A stretch of DNA of 64,000 bases from Flammeovirga sp. EKP202 (GTDB lineage: Bacteria > Bacteroidota > Bacteroidia > Cytophagales > Flammeovirgaceae). Location of the stretch: contig NZ_JACVVP010000023.1 of the NCBI RefSeq assembly GCF_014534745.1, positions 1-64,000 on the forward strand, in the 5' to 3' direction. A program made the translations under genes and the position numbers. This document shows positions 8,896 through 17,119 of this stretch, piece by piece (within the stretch, counting starts at the first letter, position 1; the number at the start of each line of letters is the position of its first letter). The notes under the pieces are model-generated. The model was not told the DNA's origin, searched no databases, and saw only the letters and a list, made by a program, of their open reading frames with translations.

Positions 8896-11467
8896 CGTTC
8901 AAGTATTTTTTTAGACTTTCCGCATAAGGTGCGTATTTTTCATAATCTTGGGTGGCTTTTTGGTCGCAAATTCTTAGGATTCGAACCAAGAAAAAGTAGA
9001 TAACCGCTTCTTTGATCTCTTCAAAATCCTCAAAATCAAATTCATCCCTCTCACCACTCCGATCGGGCGATAGGTTAAAGCCAAATTCATCCAACAGGTT
9101 TTGGAAAGCTTTGTAATTGCTATCTGATATTTTAAATGTTGTGTTTGATGAGCTTAATGGATGATGGTGACGAGCAATTGCCAAAGGAAGCATATTTTCT
9201 AGATAGGGATTGCTTGTCTGTTCACCTATCAATTCTTCAGCTACTAAAGCCCCAATACCTGCATGTGGAGGTCTACTGTTTAGTCTTTCAACTTTGCTTA
9301 ATTGCCAATCTTGAGCTGAGCTTGGATCAAAATCAGTATGCCCCAATACTTCATTAAAGTCTTGCAGAGGGATACTTTCTTTAAGGGCTTGGTAAGTCTG
9401 CATTGGTGTTTGCCAAGCGTTATTAAGTTTACCGTAGTCATGAAGTAGGAACATAAAGGTTATCAGACGGATAAAGCTTGTTTTGTCTAGGTTTTCATCG
9501 TCCAAATACTCTTTCATTTGGGTAAAGATGAAGTCGAGTTTGTCTTCTCCTTTTCCTAAAAATTCAACATAGAAAGCTCCTAGCAAGGCTTTGTTATGCT
9601 GTTCGAAGCTATCTTTTTTGAAAGAGAAACTTTCTTTTTCTGTCTCCTTTTCTTTTGCTCGTCGGGCGACTTTTCCGAAGGTTGCGGAATGTGTCCAGTT
9701 CAAGCCGATTTCGGATGAGTAGCCGAAGTATTTTTTATTGAGAAAAATCTTATCAGTATAGAATTTTGCATTTTGAATTTCGCTTAGGCTTAGTTGTTCA
9801 CCTTCGTCATTATCAAAAAAGTTGTCCCATTCTTTTAACTCTTTGGCTAGCCAGTCAATATCTGAATCAAAGGCTAAAGGACCCTCTCCATTTGTAATTT
9901 TTTTGAGCCAACCAACCAAGCTCCATTTAAAGAGTCCGACTGATTGAAAGGTATCGGGGTTTTGTATGACTTCTTCTTCCTCTTGATCTCCAATAAGAAC
10001 TAGCTCTACACTTTGTATATCACGGATTCGTTGTCGGTAATGGTTTTTATTACAGTCCAACCAACATTCTCCAAAGTTTTTGGCTATAGTTGAATTACTT
10101 AAGGAGCTTTCAAGTTTTCTTTGCTTCTCTACTTCATCTTTACCCATAACTTCTTCGATGAGTTGTTTTGGTGTGTCTCCATCCAAGTTATTGTATGAGG
10201 CCAGTTCTTCGAGTGTACGAGAACAAAGCTCTTTATCGTAAGGCAGATATTTTGAATTAATTTTATTGATTTCTTTCTGATCTTCTTCTTCGTCTGTTTC
10301 AATCTTAAGCTGTTCGTTTTCATCAAGGATATCATAAACATATATGTCTCCTGTTTCGTTTTTATATCGGGCACAACGTCCTACTCTTTGTAAAAATGAA
10401 TTAACGGGAGATACTTCTGTGTGCATGACTTCACAAGAAATATCTATACCTGCTTCGACTACTTGGGTGGCTATTAGAATGGCGTTCGTATCTTGATAGA
10501 TGTTACCTTCTTCGTCTTTTCCGAAGAGTCTTTTGAGCTGTTCTTCTTTGGCTTTTCGGTCTTCGGGATAGAATCGAGAATGCAAACAGATGACTTTAGC
10601 ATTTTTAAAGTCTGCGTCATCGCATTTTGATTGTAAGGCTTTCAAATCCATGTAGAGGTCTTGTGCAGTTTCTACCCTGTTGCAGATTACGATGGAACGT
10701 TTCTTTTTAGGATGCTTATCTCGTATTTTTTCTGCACTAATGCATTCTCCTTTTTCTACTTTTAAAGTCTTTTTATTTTTTGAGGGTATTAGACTTCCAA
10801 TTTTTGCTCGGTCTTGAGGAAAGTCATCTAGGCTAATTATGCTATAATTCTCTAAGTTGGTTCGAATAAATTCTCTGAAATTCTCACTTAAGGTAGCGGT
10901 CATAATACAGGTTTGGGTGAGGTTACCCATGCTTTTGAGCATTCCTAATGAAGTCGCCATTGAGCGTTCAGTATCAAGCAAATGAAATTCATCAAAGACC
11001 AAGTAGCTCCCGATGATGGCTCCTGCATTAATATTAGCTTCACGCTTGGACAATGCTAAAGGGAAGGATAAAAAATTACTTAATGTTTGATCAATTGTAG
11101 AGAAAATAATATCTCTTTCAAAGTGTCGATCTTCAGCATATTCACCTGTTTGTAATACTACTTCAAAAGATTTACCACATAACTTCTTTATATCATTATG
11201 AATAGAATTAGCCAAAGTCCGAAGAGGAAGGCTGTAAACTATTTTTCGTGGGAAAGAAAATTCTGGGTTAGCCATTGCAATTAAAAAAGGCATTATTGAA
11301 GCTAATGTCTTTCCTGATCCAGTGTCAACACAAAGAATTACATTATTCCCCATTAATAGCTGTTTTGCTACTTCGAGCTGATATGAATAGGGCGGATGAC
11401 CTAATATTTTTTGATAACTATCAATAATTAGCTTTTCTAAAGCTAACATACTAAGTTGTTTAGTCAT
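8888..11467 (-). CDS. cas3: Cas3 helicase-nuclease with C-terminal HD domain
   Basis: Cas3 unwinds and degrades target DNA after Cascade binding. The 859-residue protein starts with the SF2 helicase: Walker A GSGKT at 50-54, the DExH box as DEFH at 159-162, TAT at 190-192, and QRVGRCAR of motif VI in the second RecA lobe. The HD nuclease follows at the C-terminus: H676-D677 in LLHDYGK, H735 in PPHAG and the HHH run near 767-769. Most Cas3 proteins carry HD first, so this order is swapped. It lies 16 bases after cas6 and overlaps cas8 by 8 bases. Confidence 0.95.
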   Translation of the reverse strand: MTKQLSMLALEKLIIDSYQKILGHPPYSYQLEVAKQLLMGNNVILCVDTGSGKTLASIMPFLIAMANPEFSFPRKIVYSLPLRTLANSIHNDIKKLCGKSFEVVLQTGEYAEDRHFERDIIFSTIDQTLSNFLSFPLALSKREANINAGAIIGSYLVFDEFHLLDTERSMATSLGMLKSMGNLTQTCIMTATLSENFREFIRTNLENYSIISLDDFPQDRAKIGSLIPSKNKKTLKVEKGECISAEKIRDKHPKKKRSIVICNRVETAQDLYMDLKALQSKCDDADFKNAKVICLHSRFYPEDRKAKEEQLKRLFGKDEEGNIYQDTNAILIATQVVEAGIDISCEVMHTEVSPVNSFLQRVGRCARYKNETGDIYVYDILDENEQLKIETDEEEDQKEINKINSKYLPYDKELCSRTLEELASYNNLDGDTPKQLIEEVMGKDEVEKQRKLESSLSNSTIAKNFGECWLDCNKNHYRQRIRDIQSVELVLIGDQEEEEVIQNPDTFQSVGLFKWSLVGWLKKITNGEGPLAFDSDIDWLAKELKEWDNFFDNDEGEQLSLSEIQNAKFYTDKIFLNKKYFGYSSEIGLNWTHSATFGKVARRAKEKETEKESFSFKKDSFEQHNKALLGAFYVEFLGKGEDKLDFIFTQMKEYLDDENLDKTSFIRLITFMFLLHDYGKLNNAWQTPMQTYQALKESIPLQDFNEVLGHTDFDPSSAQDWQLSKVERLNSRPPHAGIGALVAEELIGEQTSNPYLENMLPLAIARHHHPLSSSNTTFKISDSNYKAFQNLLDEFGFNLSPDRSGERDEFDFEDFEEIKEAVIYFFLVRILRICDQKATQDYEKYAPYAESLKKYLNDV

Positions 11468-11483
11468 AATTATATACCATTAA

Positions 11484-12311
11484 TTATCTAATAACTTCCA
11501 CCATCCCAAACCCTAAAGCATTTTCACTACCCACTCCACACTCATACAATAATTCATGCACTTCTACAGGAGCTAAAAAAGTAAAGGAATAATAGTGTCC
11601 AATAAGTTTGGAACGTTTATCTTTTGGCTTTGCTCTTTCAGCTCTTGGAGAGAAATATTGTTCTAATGTCATTTCCCAATTATCTGTATTAATGTCTTTA
11701 TCTTCTCCATGTGCAAAAGCATGGGATTCTATCTTTTCCTTTAAGTTTTTAAAGAAAAAAGCTTTATACTTTTCAAAATGAAGAGGACAGTAGTAATACT
11801 GATGTTTGTCCTTTTCTCTATCAAAGTTTTCCTTTCTTGCTAAAGGATTTAAAAAAGCATCTCTTTCGGCTACTTGACTCAAAAAAATCGGGCTTAATAA
11901 TTCATATTTTTGACTAGAAAGAAAGGTTGGCTTTGGTTGAATCTCTACACCTACTATTTCAAAATCCATCATCCCTAACCTGCCCTTTTGCTTCATAAAC
12001 ATACCTTGGATAAAGTGCTGGGCTATATCATCAATAGAAAATGAAAGGTAAAGTATTACATTTTCCTGTGTTGAAATATGAAAATCTCTTCTACCTCTAA
12101 GTGCTTTTCCAGATTCGTAATACAAATCAGAAAAAGTAAAATGTTTGAAGGTTTTATTTTCTCCATGTTTGTAACCTACATTATGGAGAAAGTAAGAAAA
12201 CATCTCATTATTGGCTTGAATCATTTTATAAATAAAAGCTTGAATGAATGCTTTATAATGATTTTTTAAAAAGCCATTTTGTCTCCATTTTAGTTTTAAT
12301 TTTAACCGCAT
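11484..12311 (-). CDS. cas6: CRISPR pre-crRNA processing endoribonuclease Cas6
   Basis: Cas6 cuts pre-crRNA within the repeat to leave the 8-base 5' handle. The 275-residue protein has the RAMP/ferredoxin-fold start MRLKLKLKW and ends with the diagnostic glycine-rich loop GVGSENALGFGMVEV. An N-terminal His at 43 or 49 (in FLHNVGYKHGE) is a plausible general base, but I cannot decide which residue is catalytic. It is the first cas gene after the WYL regulator, with a promoter-like box 23 bases upstream of its ATG. Confidence 0.92.
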   Translation of the reverse strand: MRLKLKLKWRQNGFLKNHYKAFIQAFIYKMIQANNEMFSYFLHNVGYKHGENKTFKHFTFSDLYYESGKALRGRRDFHISTQENVILYLSFSIDDIAQHFIQGMFMKQKGRLGMMDFEIVGVEIQPKPTFLSSQKYELLSPIFLSQVAERDAFLNPLARKENFDREKDKHQYYYCPLHFEKYKAFFFKNLKEKIESHAFAHGEDKDINTDNWEMTLEQYFSPRAERAKPKDKRSKLIGHYYSFTFLAPVEVHELLYECGVGSENALGFGMVEVIR

Positions 12312-12333
12312 TATATTTTATATTATCATAATT

Positions 12334-12370
12334 CAAATATATCCTCTACATGCACTATCCTACTGTGCAT
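12334..12370 (-). promoter_or_regulatory. Putative cas operon promoter and operator
   Basis: On the minus strand a TATATTTG box (12334-12341) matches the Bacteroidota -7 consensus TAnnTTTG and would start transcription just before the cas6 ATG at 12311. Upstream of it, ATGCAC (12350-12355) and GTGCAT (12365-12370) form a 6-bp inverted repeat with a 9-base spacer. The word CACTATCCTA inside it (plus strand, 12353-12362) recurs upstream of the WYL gene at 13346-13355. A regulator site is inferred from this. Confidence 0.5.
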
Positions 12371-13305
12371 TAAAAATTTCTCATGATTTTTATTAGATGA
12401 TCTCTAAACTCTTGAGGCTGAACATCTGATATTTGATCTAACATTCCCAACACAAAACGGCCCACTCCAGTATACTTCCCCACTTTACTATTGAATTCAT
12501 ATTGATTGTCTGATAGCTTTTTCACTTCATTGGAAGAACAAGGAAACTCTTCACAAAATATATTATTGGCTCTTTTCGTCATTTTAAAGCTTACAGGTAG
12601 CACTTCTTCTAATGGGCTAGAAAACCCAAATGAATCATGAAATTTGATAACATAATGTTGCTGATGAATAGATTGCTCTTTTGATACCTCTATTCCGTTA
12701 ATTCTAGAAAGCTTGAATGTTTTACAAACCTTAGCCTCACAATCATAAGCATATACTTGTGTTTTATTAGGGGTGATCTCAATCGGTTCAATTTCATAAT
12801 CTTTCACCTCACCTCTTGATATATAATTATAGAGACGGACCTTTTTTTGGTTTTGGATTGCAAAAGTCAGTTTCTCATACAGAAAGAAGCGATTATCAGG
12901 AATTAGAATAGAATCATTAATTAATATGTCGACACTTTTATTAATTCTTCTAAATGCTTCATAATCGCTCTCTTTTAATAATCGAAGCTGCTCAAATAAC
13001 AATTCTTTATCAGAAGATGATAACAGTGGTTGACGGAATTTCTGGTCTTTTGAAAAATAAAATGTCTTTACCCTTGAAGCTTCACACCTAGATTCTATTG
13101 TCAACGGGTAATACATATCTTCTATTAAATCCCTATCATTTTTAAATTGATTTCTATGTTTTCCAAATTTTTGTTGGTATTCTTCTGATGATATTCCTGT
13201 TGTTTCTAATAACCGAATTATCTCAATAATTCTATAAAGTTGTTTCTTAGGAGTAGGCATATTGGTTTTAATACAATTTGTTGTTCGCTCAAAAGAGATT
13301 GTCAT
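12370..13305 (-). CDS. WYL-domain transcriptional regulator of the CRISPR-Cas locus
   Basis: WYL proteins are HTH regulators whose C-terminal Sm-like domain senses a ligand, and they often sit beside CRISPR-Cas loci. The 311-residue protein has an N-terminal winged-helix region (about 20-75, KKQLYRIIEIIRLLE through RDLIEDMYYPL) and a WYL-type core near 150-210 (VRLYNYISRG, IEPIEITPNKTQVYAY, FKLSRINGIEV). The canonical W-Y-L triplet reads VYAYD here. An alternative start at 13260 (MPTPKKQ) would remove 15 residues that are probably outside the fold. It lies 58 bases before cas6 on the same strand and probably controls it. Confidence 0.85.
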   Translation of the reverse strand: MTISFERTTNCIKTNMPTPKKQLYRIIEIIRLLETTGISSEEYQQKFGKHRNQFKNDRDLIEDMYYPLTIESRCEASRVKTFYFSKDQKFRQPLLSSSDKELLFEQLRLLKESDYEAFRRINKSVDILINDSILIPDNRFFLYEKLTFAIQNQKKVRLYNYISRGEVKDYEIEPIEITPNKTQVYAYDCEAKVCKTFKLSRINGIEVSKEQSIHQQHYVIKFHDSFGFSSPLEEVLPVSFKMTKRANNIFCEEFPCSSNEVKKLSDNQYEFNSKVGKYTGVGRFVLGMLDQISDVQPQEFRDHLIKIMRNF

Positions 13306-13345
13306 TCTCTTTAATGTTATATAGTTAATAAATACTTATTTAACA

Positions 13346-13355
13346 CACTATCCTA
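13346..13355. promoter_or_regulatory. Candidate operator word upstream of the WYL gene
   Basis: CACTATCCTA here, followed by TTAGG, is identical to the word at 12353-12362 in the cas6 promoter. It lies 41 bases upstream of the WYL start codon. It may be an autoregulatory binding site, which is an inference from the shared word and location. Confidence 0.35.
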
Positions 13356-13422
13356 TTAGGAAAACTTAACAATAAGAACGTAACTATCGTGAGCAAATGC
13401 GAAAATCTAACTACACAAAAAA

Positions 13423-13455
13423 AAGTGCTTCTAAAAACTAAGTTTTGAAGCACTT
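13423..13455 (-). terminator. Intrinsic terminator of the IS30-like gene
   Basis: AAGTGCTTC (13423-13431) pairs exactly with GAAGCACTT (13447-13455), with further AAAAC/GTTTT pairing inside. On the minus strand the stem is followed by a run of T (plus-strand A-run at 13417-13424). This fits termination of the minus-strand gene that ends at 13543. Confidence 0.75.
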
Positions 13456-13483
13456 TGAAGTAAAAATTCTTTAAGAGTTATAG

Positions 13484-13520
13484 AATTCTACCCTAAAATG
13501 ATAAGGTTTAGGGTAGAATT
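13484..13520. repeat. Perfect 14-bp inverted repeat
   Basis: AATTCTACCCTAAA at 13484-13497 and its exact reverse complement at 13507-13520 enclose a 9-base loop. It lies 22 bases beyond the stop codon of the IS30-like gene, between that gene and its terminator. It could be a second hairpin of the 3' end or a transposon-type end. No matching copy was noticed on the other side of the gene. Confidence 0.7.
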
Positions 13521-13542
13521 TATTGCATTTGACACTATGGTA

Positions 13543-14076
13543 TCAGGCTACTTTGTTGTAAGAGTGTTCTTGTAAAGTAGAAAGAATTGAAGGAAGAGTT
13601 TTAGTTGGAGGTTTTGAGAAGTGAGTAGTTTGCTGTTCTTTTTGAAGATGTGTGATTAACAACTCCATTAATGGAATGTCATTGAGATAATGAAATGTTT
13701 TTTCAAACCCCAATCTTATTTTATAACGTTGTGTTTTCCAATAATACCTGTATTGAAGAAACAAATACTGCTTTCTTTTTCTCGGTGTATCAGATCTCCA
13801 ATAAATAAAACGTCGATCAGCGTAGAGTTCATACTTATTTTTCCTTTTGAGGGGTTGCTTTTTAGTGGTTTTGGAAAGGCTTCCTACCACTTTTTTTCTC
13901 GCCAAGGCCAACTGATCTGCTTTTTCTGCATTATACTTTCCTTCAAAACTATTTCTTTTCATCTCCCTGTAGATTGTTGAGAGATGAACATTTAAAACTT
14001 TAGCAATTTTTTTCTTGGAAAGTTTTGCTTCAAGTAATATTTGAAGTTCAATTCTTTGAGGTTTTGTGAGTTGCAT
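13543..14076 (-). CDS. Orphan IS30-type HTH protein without transposase catalytic domain
   Basis: Residues 1-60 match the N-terminal DNA-binding region of IS30-family transposases: LTKPQRIELQILLEAKLSKK, then IAKVLNVHLSTIYREMKRN, then an NAEKADQLALARK helix. A full transposase would continue into a DDE (rve) domain of about 200 residues. Here the remaining 115 residues are a basic, Tyr/Arg/Lys-rich region (YADRRFIYWRSDTPRKRKQ) with no DDE pattern. The gene may be a truncated transposase or a domesticated DNA-binding protein. It has its own terminator and is followed upstream by repeat element A1. I do not recognise the C-terminal part. Confidence 0.7.
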   Translation of the reverse strand: MQLTKPQRIELQILLEAKLSKKKIAKVLNVHLSTIYREMKRNSFEGKYNAEKADQLALARKKVVGSLSKTTKKQPLKRKNKYELYADRRFIYWRSDTPRKRKQYLFLQYRYYWKTQRYKIRLGFEKTFHYLNDIPLMELLITHLQKEQQTTHFSKPPTKTLPSILSTLQEHSYNKVA

Positions 14077-14104
14077 TAAAGAAATAGTAAAGTTGAGAGA
14101 TAAA

Positions 14105-14305
14105 TAGTTCTAGGACAGAAGTAATCGGTATTACTTGCACCATAGTGAAAACTATGGGCAGGTGATAAAACAACCTAATCAAGACTAAAGTTTTAAAGGT
14201 TGAAAACAAAGGCAACACTTTAGTGTTGGTGGAGTGAGTATCACTAGCCCATGATTTCAGTCATGGTGCACGTCATTTTATGCCAATAATTTTGTCCTTG
14301 TACTT
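14105..14305. repeat. Structured repeat element A, copy 1
   Basis: About 200 bases that align over their full length with 26980-27178 (roughly 80 percent identity by eye). Inside are several hairpins: CACCATAG with CTATGGG, an ACACTTTAGTGT stem, an AACCT/AGGTT stem enclosing AAGACTAAAGTTTT, and CCATGATTTCAGTCATGG. The outer ends TAGTTCTAGGACA (14105-14117) and TGTCCTTGTACTT (14293-14305) are imperfect inverted repeats. No open frame is present. It resembles a MITE or REP-type element rather than a gene. Confidence 0.75.
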
Positions 14306-14337
14306 AAGTTGTTCTAAGACTGAAGTCCTAATAATTC

Positions 14338-14367
14338 AGCCGGTAGCTGACATACCGGCTTACTTTT
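14338..14367 (+). terminator. GC-rich hairpin with T-run (plus strand)
   Basis: AGCCGGTA (14338-14345) pairs exactly with TACCGGCT (14353-14360), followed by TACTTTTTTT on the plus strand. No plus-strand protein gene ends here, so it would terminate a plus-strand transcript across repeat element A1. It may also serve weakly for the minus-strand gene at 14369. Confidence 0.55.
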
Positions 14368-14368
14368 T

Positions 14369-14863
14369 TTAAGCTATAATTTCCAATTCCTTAATACCAT
14401 GGTCCACTAAAGTCCAGGCATTAGTAGATGCATGATCTTTAATATGATGTAAAAGTTCTAAAAGAACAACCGTTTCGGCTTCTTTCATGATGTTGTCTAG
14501 TTGATCGAAATAGACTTCCAATCCATCATTTTGTTCCAATTTTAATTCTAAGTCACTGATATCAGCAACCAATTTGTTCTTTTCCACAACCTTCGCTTTG
14601 TACTTAGAGTGAGTAGTTTGCATATTGGTCAACTCGTCTTCTACATAAGAAAGCTGATTTTTCTTTTCGTTCAACTCTGTCGTTCTGCTTTCAAAACGAT
14701 TTTTCTTTCTTTCAGTAGAAATATCCTTCAGAACATTTGAAGAGTTTTGGTATTTATACTCTTGGTGAATAGCATCGTAAGTAGTTTGCGTTTCAGTTTC
14801 ATTTGTGCATGATAATGATGCCACACGTGCAAACAAGTCGTTTTTATCTTGTATGTTCAACAT
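14369..14863 (-). CDS. Hypothetical coiled-coil protein
   Basis: I do not recognise this 164-residue protein. The central part (about 45-125) is strongly charged and heptad-like (KKNRFESRTTELNEKK, VEDELTNMQ, VVEKNKLVADISDLELKLE), so a coiled coil is likely. The C-terminal 35 residues (VVLLELLHHIKDHASTNAW) look globular and helical. No signal peptide, membrane segment or cysteine pair is present. It stands alone between repeat element A1 and the TrpF-like gene. Confidence 0.7.
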   Translation of the reverse strand: MLNIQDKNDLFARVASLSCTNETETQTTYDAIHQEYKYQNSSNVLKDISTERKKNRFESRTTELNEKKNQLSYVEDELTNMQTTHSKYKAKVVEKNKLVADISDLELKLEQNDGLEVYFDQLDNIMKEAETVVLLELLHHIKDHASTNAWTLVDHGIKELEIIA

Positions 14864-15042
14864 GATATTGTTTTTGTTAAGTTGAGAATCGTTCTCAGTG
14901 CGTTTGCATAAATCGTCAGCTAGCTTTATGTATTTGGCAATTGAGAATAGTTAAATTTGATATAATGTTAATGTATTTAAATCAGTAATGCAATTTTTTT
15001 CCGTCTTTGTCATCAAAACACTATGAAAATAGCAATACAAAA

Positions 15043-15079
15043 AAGGTATCAAAATGAATTTCCTCCATTCTAATACCTT
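15043..15079 (-). terminator. Terminator of the TrpF-like gene
   Basis: AAGGTATCAAAATG (15043-15056) pairs with CATTCTAATACCTT (15066-15079) with two imperfections. On the minus strand a T-run follows. It lies 28 bases beyond the stop of the gene at 15107. Confidence 0.7.
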
Positions 15080-15106
15080 CTTATTTTGAGTATTTTATTC
15101 TAAAAA

Positions 15107-15718
15107 CTACTCCCACTCATCTGCTTCAATAGCCTCAATTACTTCTACCAATCCATCAAAAGTATTGACACCAACTGCGACCTCAGAACCACCTTTTAAG
15201 GCGATACCTTCAGGGTTTACAGTTTCTAAAACATCATTGATTGAGTTTTCATCAAAACCACCTGCGATTAAGATTTTATATTCCTCAGTAAATGTTTTCA
15301 GTTGTTTTAAAGTATCCTCTGATAACGTTTCGTCAAACTCCAACTGGAACATCTCCACTTGTTGCTCCAAGATTGACATTTGTTGTTCGATTTCTGAAAG
15401 GTTATTTTCTACTTTAATTCTGAAAATTAAAGGCTTTCCTAATTTCGATAAATCATTGACCAAAGCAGGATTGTCTGTCACTAAAACATCAATTGCTTCA
15501 TACTCTTCAAGGTTAATATCGGCAGTTTCGTATAACTCACCAGCGAATTTGATACCTGCTAACCAGCTTGCAATTTCTTTAAACTTATCAGGAGACACAT
15601 AACGTTTATGTGATGCTTCAATGGGAAAGCCAATCAATTCAACTCCCATTCCTGCACAATATCTTCCATCTCCTAAATTGTCTACATCAGAAACAAAAAC
15701 GCGTGTATTCAGTGCCAT
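15107..15718 (-). CDS. TrpF-like (phosphoribosylanthranilate isomerase-like) TIM-barrel protein
   Basis: The 203-residue protein resembles phosphoribosylanthranilate isomerase in layout: a first strand, then GRYCAGMGVELIGFPIE and a SPDKFKEIASWLAG helix, and a C-terminal ILIAGGFDENSINDVLE ... PEGIALKGGSEVAVG pattern like the phosphate-binding end of TrpF. The usual N-terminal KICG motif with its catalytic Cys reads RVFVSDVDN, so the general base is missing. The family is inferred and true PRAI activity is doubtful. It is divergent from hisE, whose substrate belongs to a related pathway. Confidence 0.6.
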   Translation of the reverse strand: MALNTRVFVSDVDNLGDGRYCAGMGVELIGFPIEASHKRYVSPDKFKEIASWLAGIKFAGELYETADINLEEYEAIDVLVTDNPALVNDLSKLGKPLIFRIKVENNLSEIEQQMSILEQQVEMFQLEFDETLSEDTLKQLKTFTEEYKILIAGGFDENSINDVLETVNPEGIALKGGSEVAVGVNTFDGLVEVIEAIEADEWE

Positions 15719-15950
15719 ATCTTCAATCGTTATTATTGGAAGTGTCTTCTTGTTCGTGAATCCACTTGAATGTTATAATAAATTTATTTTTGCAAAGGTT
15801 ATAAAATAGATTGAAATCAAAAAGTCTCTTTAGTAATTTATAATTAAGAATGAAAAATGTAGAATAATGAATTAAGAGGGATGATGTTGAAAGTAGACCT
15901 TAAAAGTACGTAAAAAGTCATTTTTATAATTATTGAAAAATAAAAATCTG

Positions 15951-15958
15951 TACCTTTG
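15951..15958 (+). promoter_or_regulatory. Promoter -7 box for hisE
   Basis: TACCTTTG is an exact match to the Bacteroidota TAnnTTTG box, with TTG 18 bases upstream at 15933-15935. It lies 63 bases before the hisE start codon. Confidence 0.6.
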
Positions 15959-16020
15959 TACTTCAAATCGAGTGTATTAATAAAGATTACACTAAGTTAA
16001 CAAAACAATTACACGTTACT

Positions 16021-16305
16021 ATGTCAATAAAATTTCTTGAAGCTTTAGAGCAGACCATCAAAGACAGACATGATAATCCTTCTGACACTTCTTACACAAG
16101 TAGTCTATTTGCAAAAGGAATCAATAAAGTTGCTCAAAAAGTAGGTGAAGAAGCGGTAGAATTAGTCATCGAAGCAAAGGATGATAGTGAAGAACTATTC
16201 TTAAATGAGGCGGCCGATTTAATGTACCATTATATTGTACTATTACGTGCTAAAGGTTATAGTTTAGAAGATGTGACAAAAATTTTAGAAGAACGTCACA
16301 AGTAA
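16021..16305 (+). CDS. hisE: Phosphoribosyl-ATP pyrophosphatase HisE
   Basis: HisE hydrolyses phosphoribosyl-ATP to phosphoribosyl-AMP, the second step of histidine synthesis. The 94-residue protein is a full stand-alone HisE: the MazG-like metal motif is visible as E43-E44-x-x-E47 (VGEEAVELVIEA) with E63 and D66 in the next helix (LNEAADLMYHYIVLL). Many Bacteroidota carry HisE fused behind HisI, so the separate form away from other his genes is mildly unusual. A small membrane protein gene follows after 65 bases. Confidence 0.93.
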   Translation: MSIKFLEALEQTIKDRHDNPSDTSYTSSLFAKGINKVAQKVGEEAVELVIEAKDDSEELFLNEAADLMYHYIVLLRAKGYSLEDVTKILEERHK

Positions 16306-16370
16306 ATTATGTAAGTATGCTTGATTTTGATTAAATTATAGAACAAAACAACATACTACCCAAGAAACAC

Positions 16371-16721
16371 ATGAAAACCTTAGAATCTATATCATTTCAA
16401 AACTTTGAGCTCATAGAGGAGTATCTCAATGGAAAACTGAGTCCCGTTGAAAGTCAAACACTTTTGAGGAGGCTGACGATTGACCATGAACTGAGGGAAG
16501 ATTTTGATTTGGTAGTGGAGATGAGTACGGATATGGTTTCTTGGCCAATAGAAAAAAAGAATAGAATACGAATTGCTTTTGCAACGAGACACTCCAAAGC
16601 GGTAGTTTCTCAGAGCAAGGCCAATCTTGCAAAAGACCTTGTAGCTTATGGTACTGCAACTATTGCAGCGGCGGGTTTGTTGGTTTTTGTCAGTGGATTG
16701 TTTGTATTCTTTGCTTCATAA
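16371..16721 (+). CDS. Small anti-sigma-like single-pass membrane protein
   Basis: Residues 10-55 (FELIEEYLNGKLSPVESQTLLRRL ... ELREDFDLVVEM) have the look of the short cytosolic helical domain found at the start of many Bacteroidota anti-sigma factors and related membrane proteins. One hydrophobic segment at about 92-114 (TATIAAAGLLVFVSGLFVFF) ends the 116-residue protein almost at the C-terminus, leaving no periplasmic domain. No sigma factor gene is adjacent. Function is not established. A strong terminator follows. Confidence 0.6.
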   Translation: MKTLESISFQNFELIEEYLNGKLSPVESQTLLRRLTIDHELREDFDLVVEMSTDMVSWPIEKKNRIRIAFATRHSKAVVSQSKANLAKDLVAYGTATIAAAGLLVFVSGLFVFFAS

Positions 16722-16735
16722 ATTTTACGGAATCG

Positions 16736-16770
16736 AAAAAGGCTACCTTCTGAAAAGGTAGCCTTTTTTT
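16736..16770 (+). terminator. Intrinsic terminator after the anti-sigma-like gene
   Basis: AAAAAGGCTACCTT and AAGGTAGCCTTTTT pair around a short loop and end in a T-run on the plus strand. Confidence 0.9.
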
Positions 16771-17119
16771 GAAAACGAAAAATTATATATCTGATTATCA
16801 GCGTAAAATATCTTACTGAGTAGAAATTCTTACAGTAACAAATCAGTGTTTTGTTATTTGATATTACAAACTTAACAAAACGAAATACTAAATGAAAGCG
16901 AAATTTCGCAAAAAATCCGATTTTTCATTAAAACTGTGCTATTTTTACATTTATTAGTCACCATAAAGTATTTTTGATCGTGATTACATAGTATCTTGTT
17001 ACTATTGAATAGATGAAAGGGTGCTTATACCGATGATTTCGAGTGTTGTGGATCATTAGTGTTGGTGCTGAGTGTATTAGAAAATCAAATTAGGAACCAA
17101 GTTAGTCAATATATATCCT
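16771..17119. other. Intergenic region before the ScfR-type regulator
   Basis: About 350 bases of AT-rich sequence without a gene-sized open frame. It contains short direct and inverted AT words but no clear promoter box of the TAnnTTTG type. It presumably carries the promoter and control region of the regulator starting at 17120. Confidence 0.5.

Noticed and set aside
14105-14305. A tRNA or known riboswitch in repeat element A
   Set aside because: The hairpins do not fit a tRNA cloverleaf with an anticodon arm and conserved T-loop, and I recognise no known riboswitch core.
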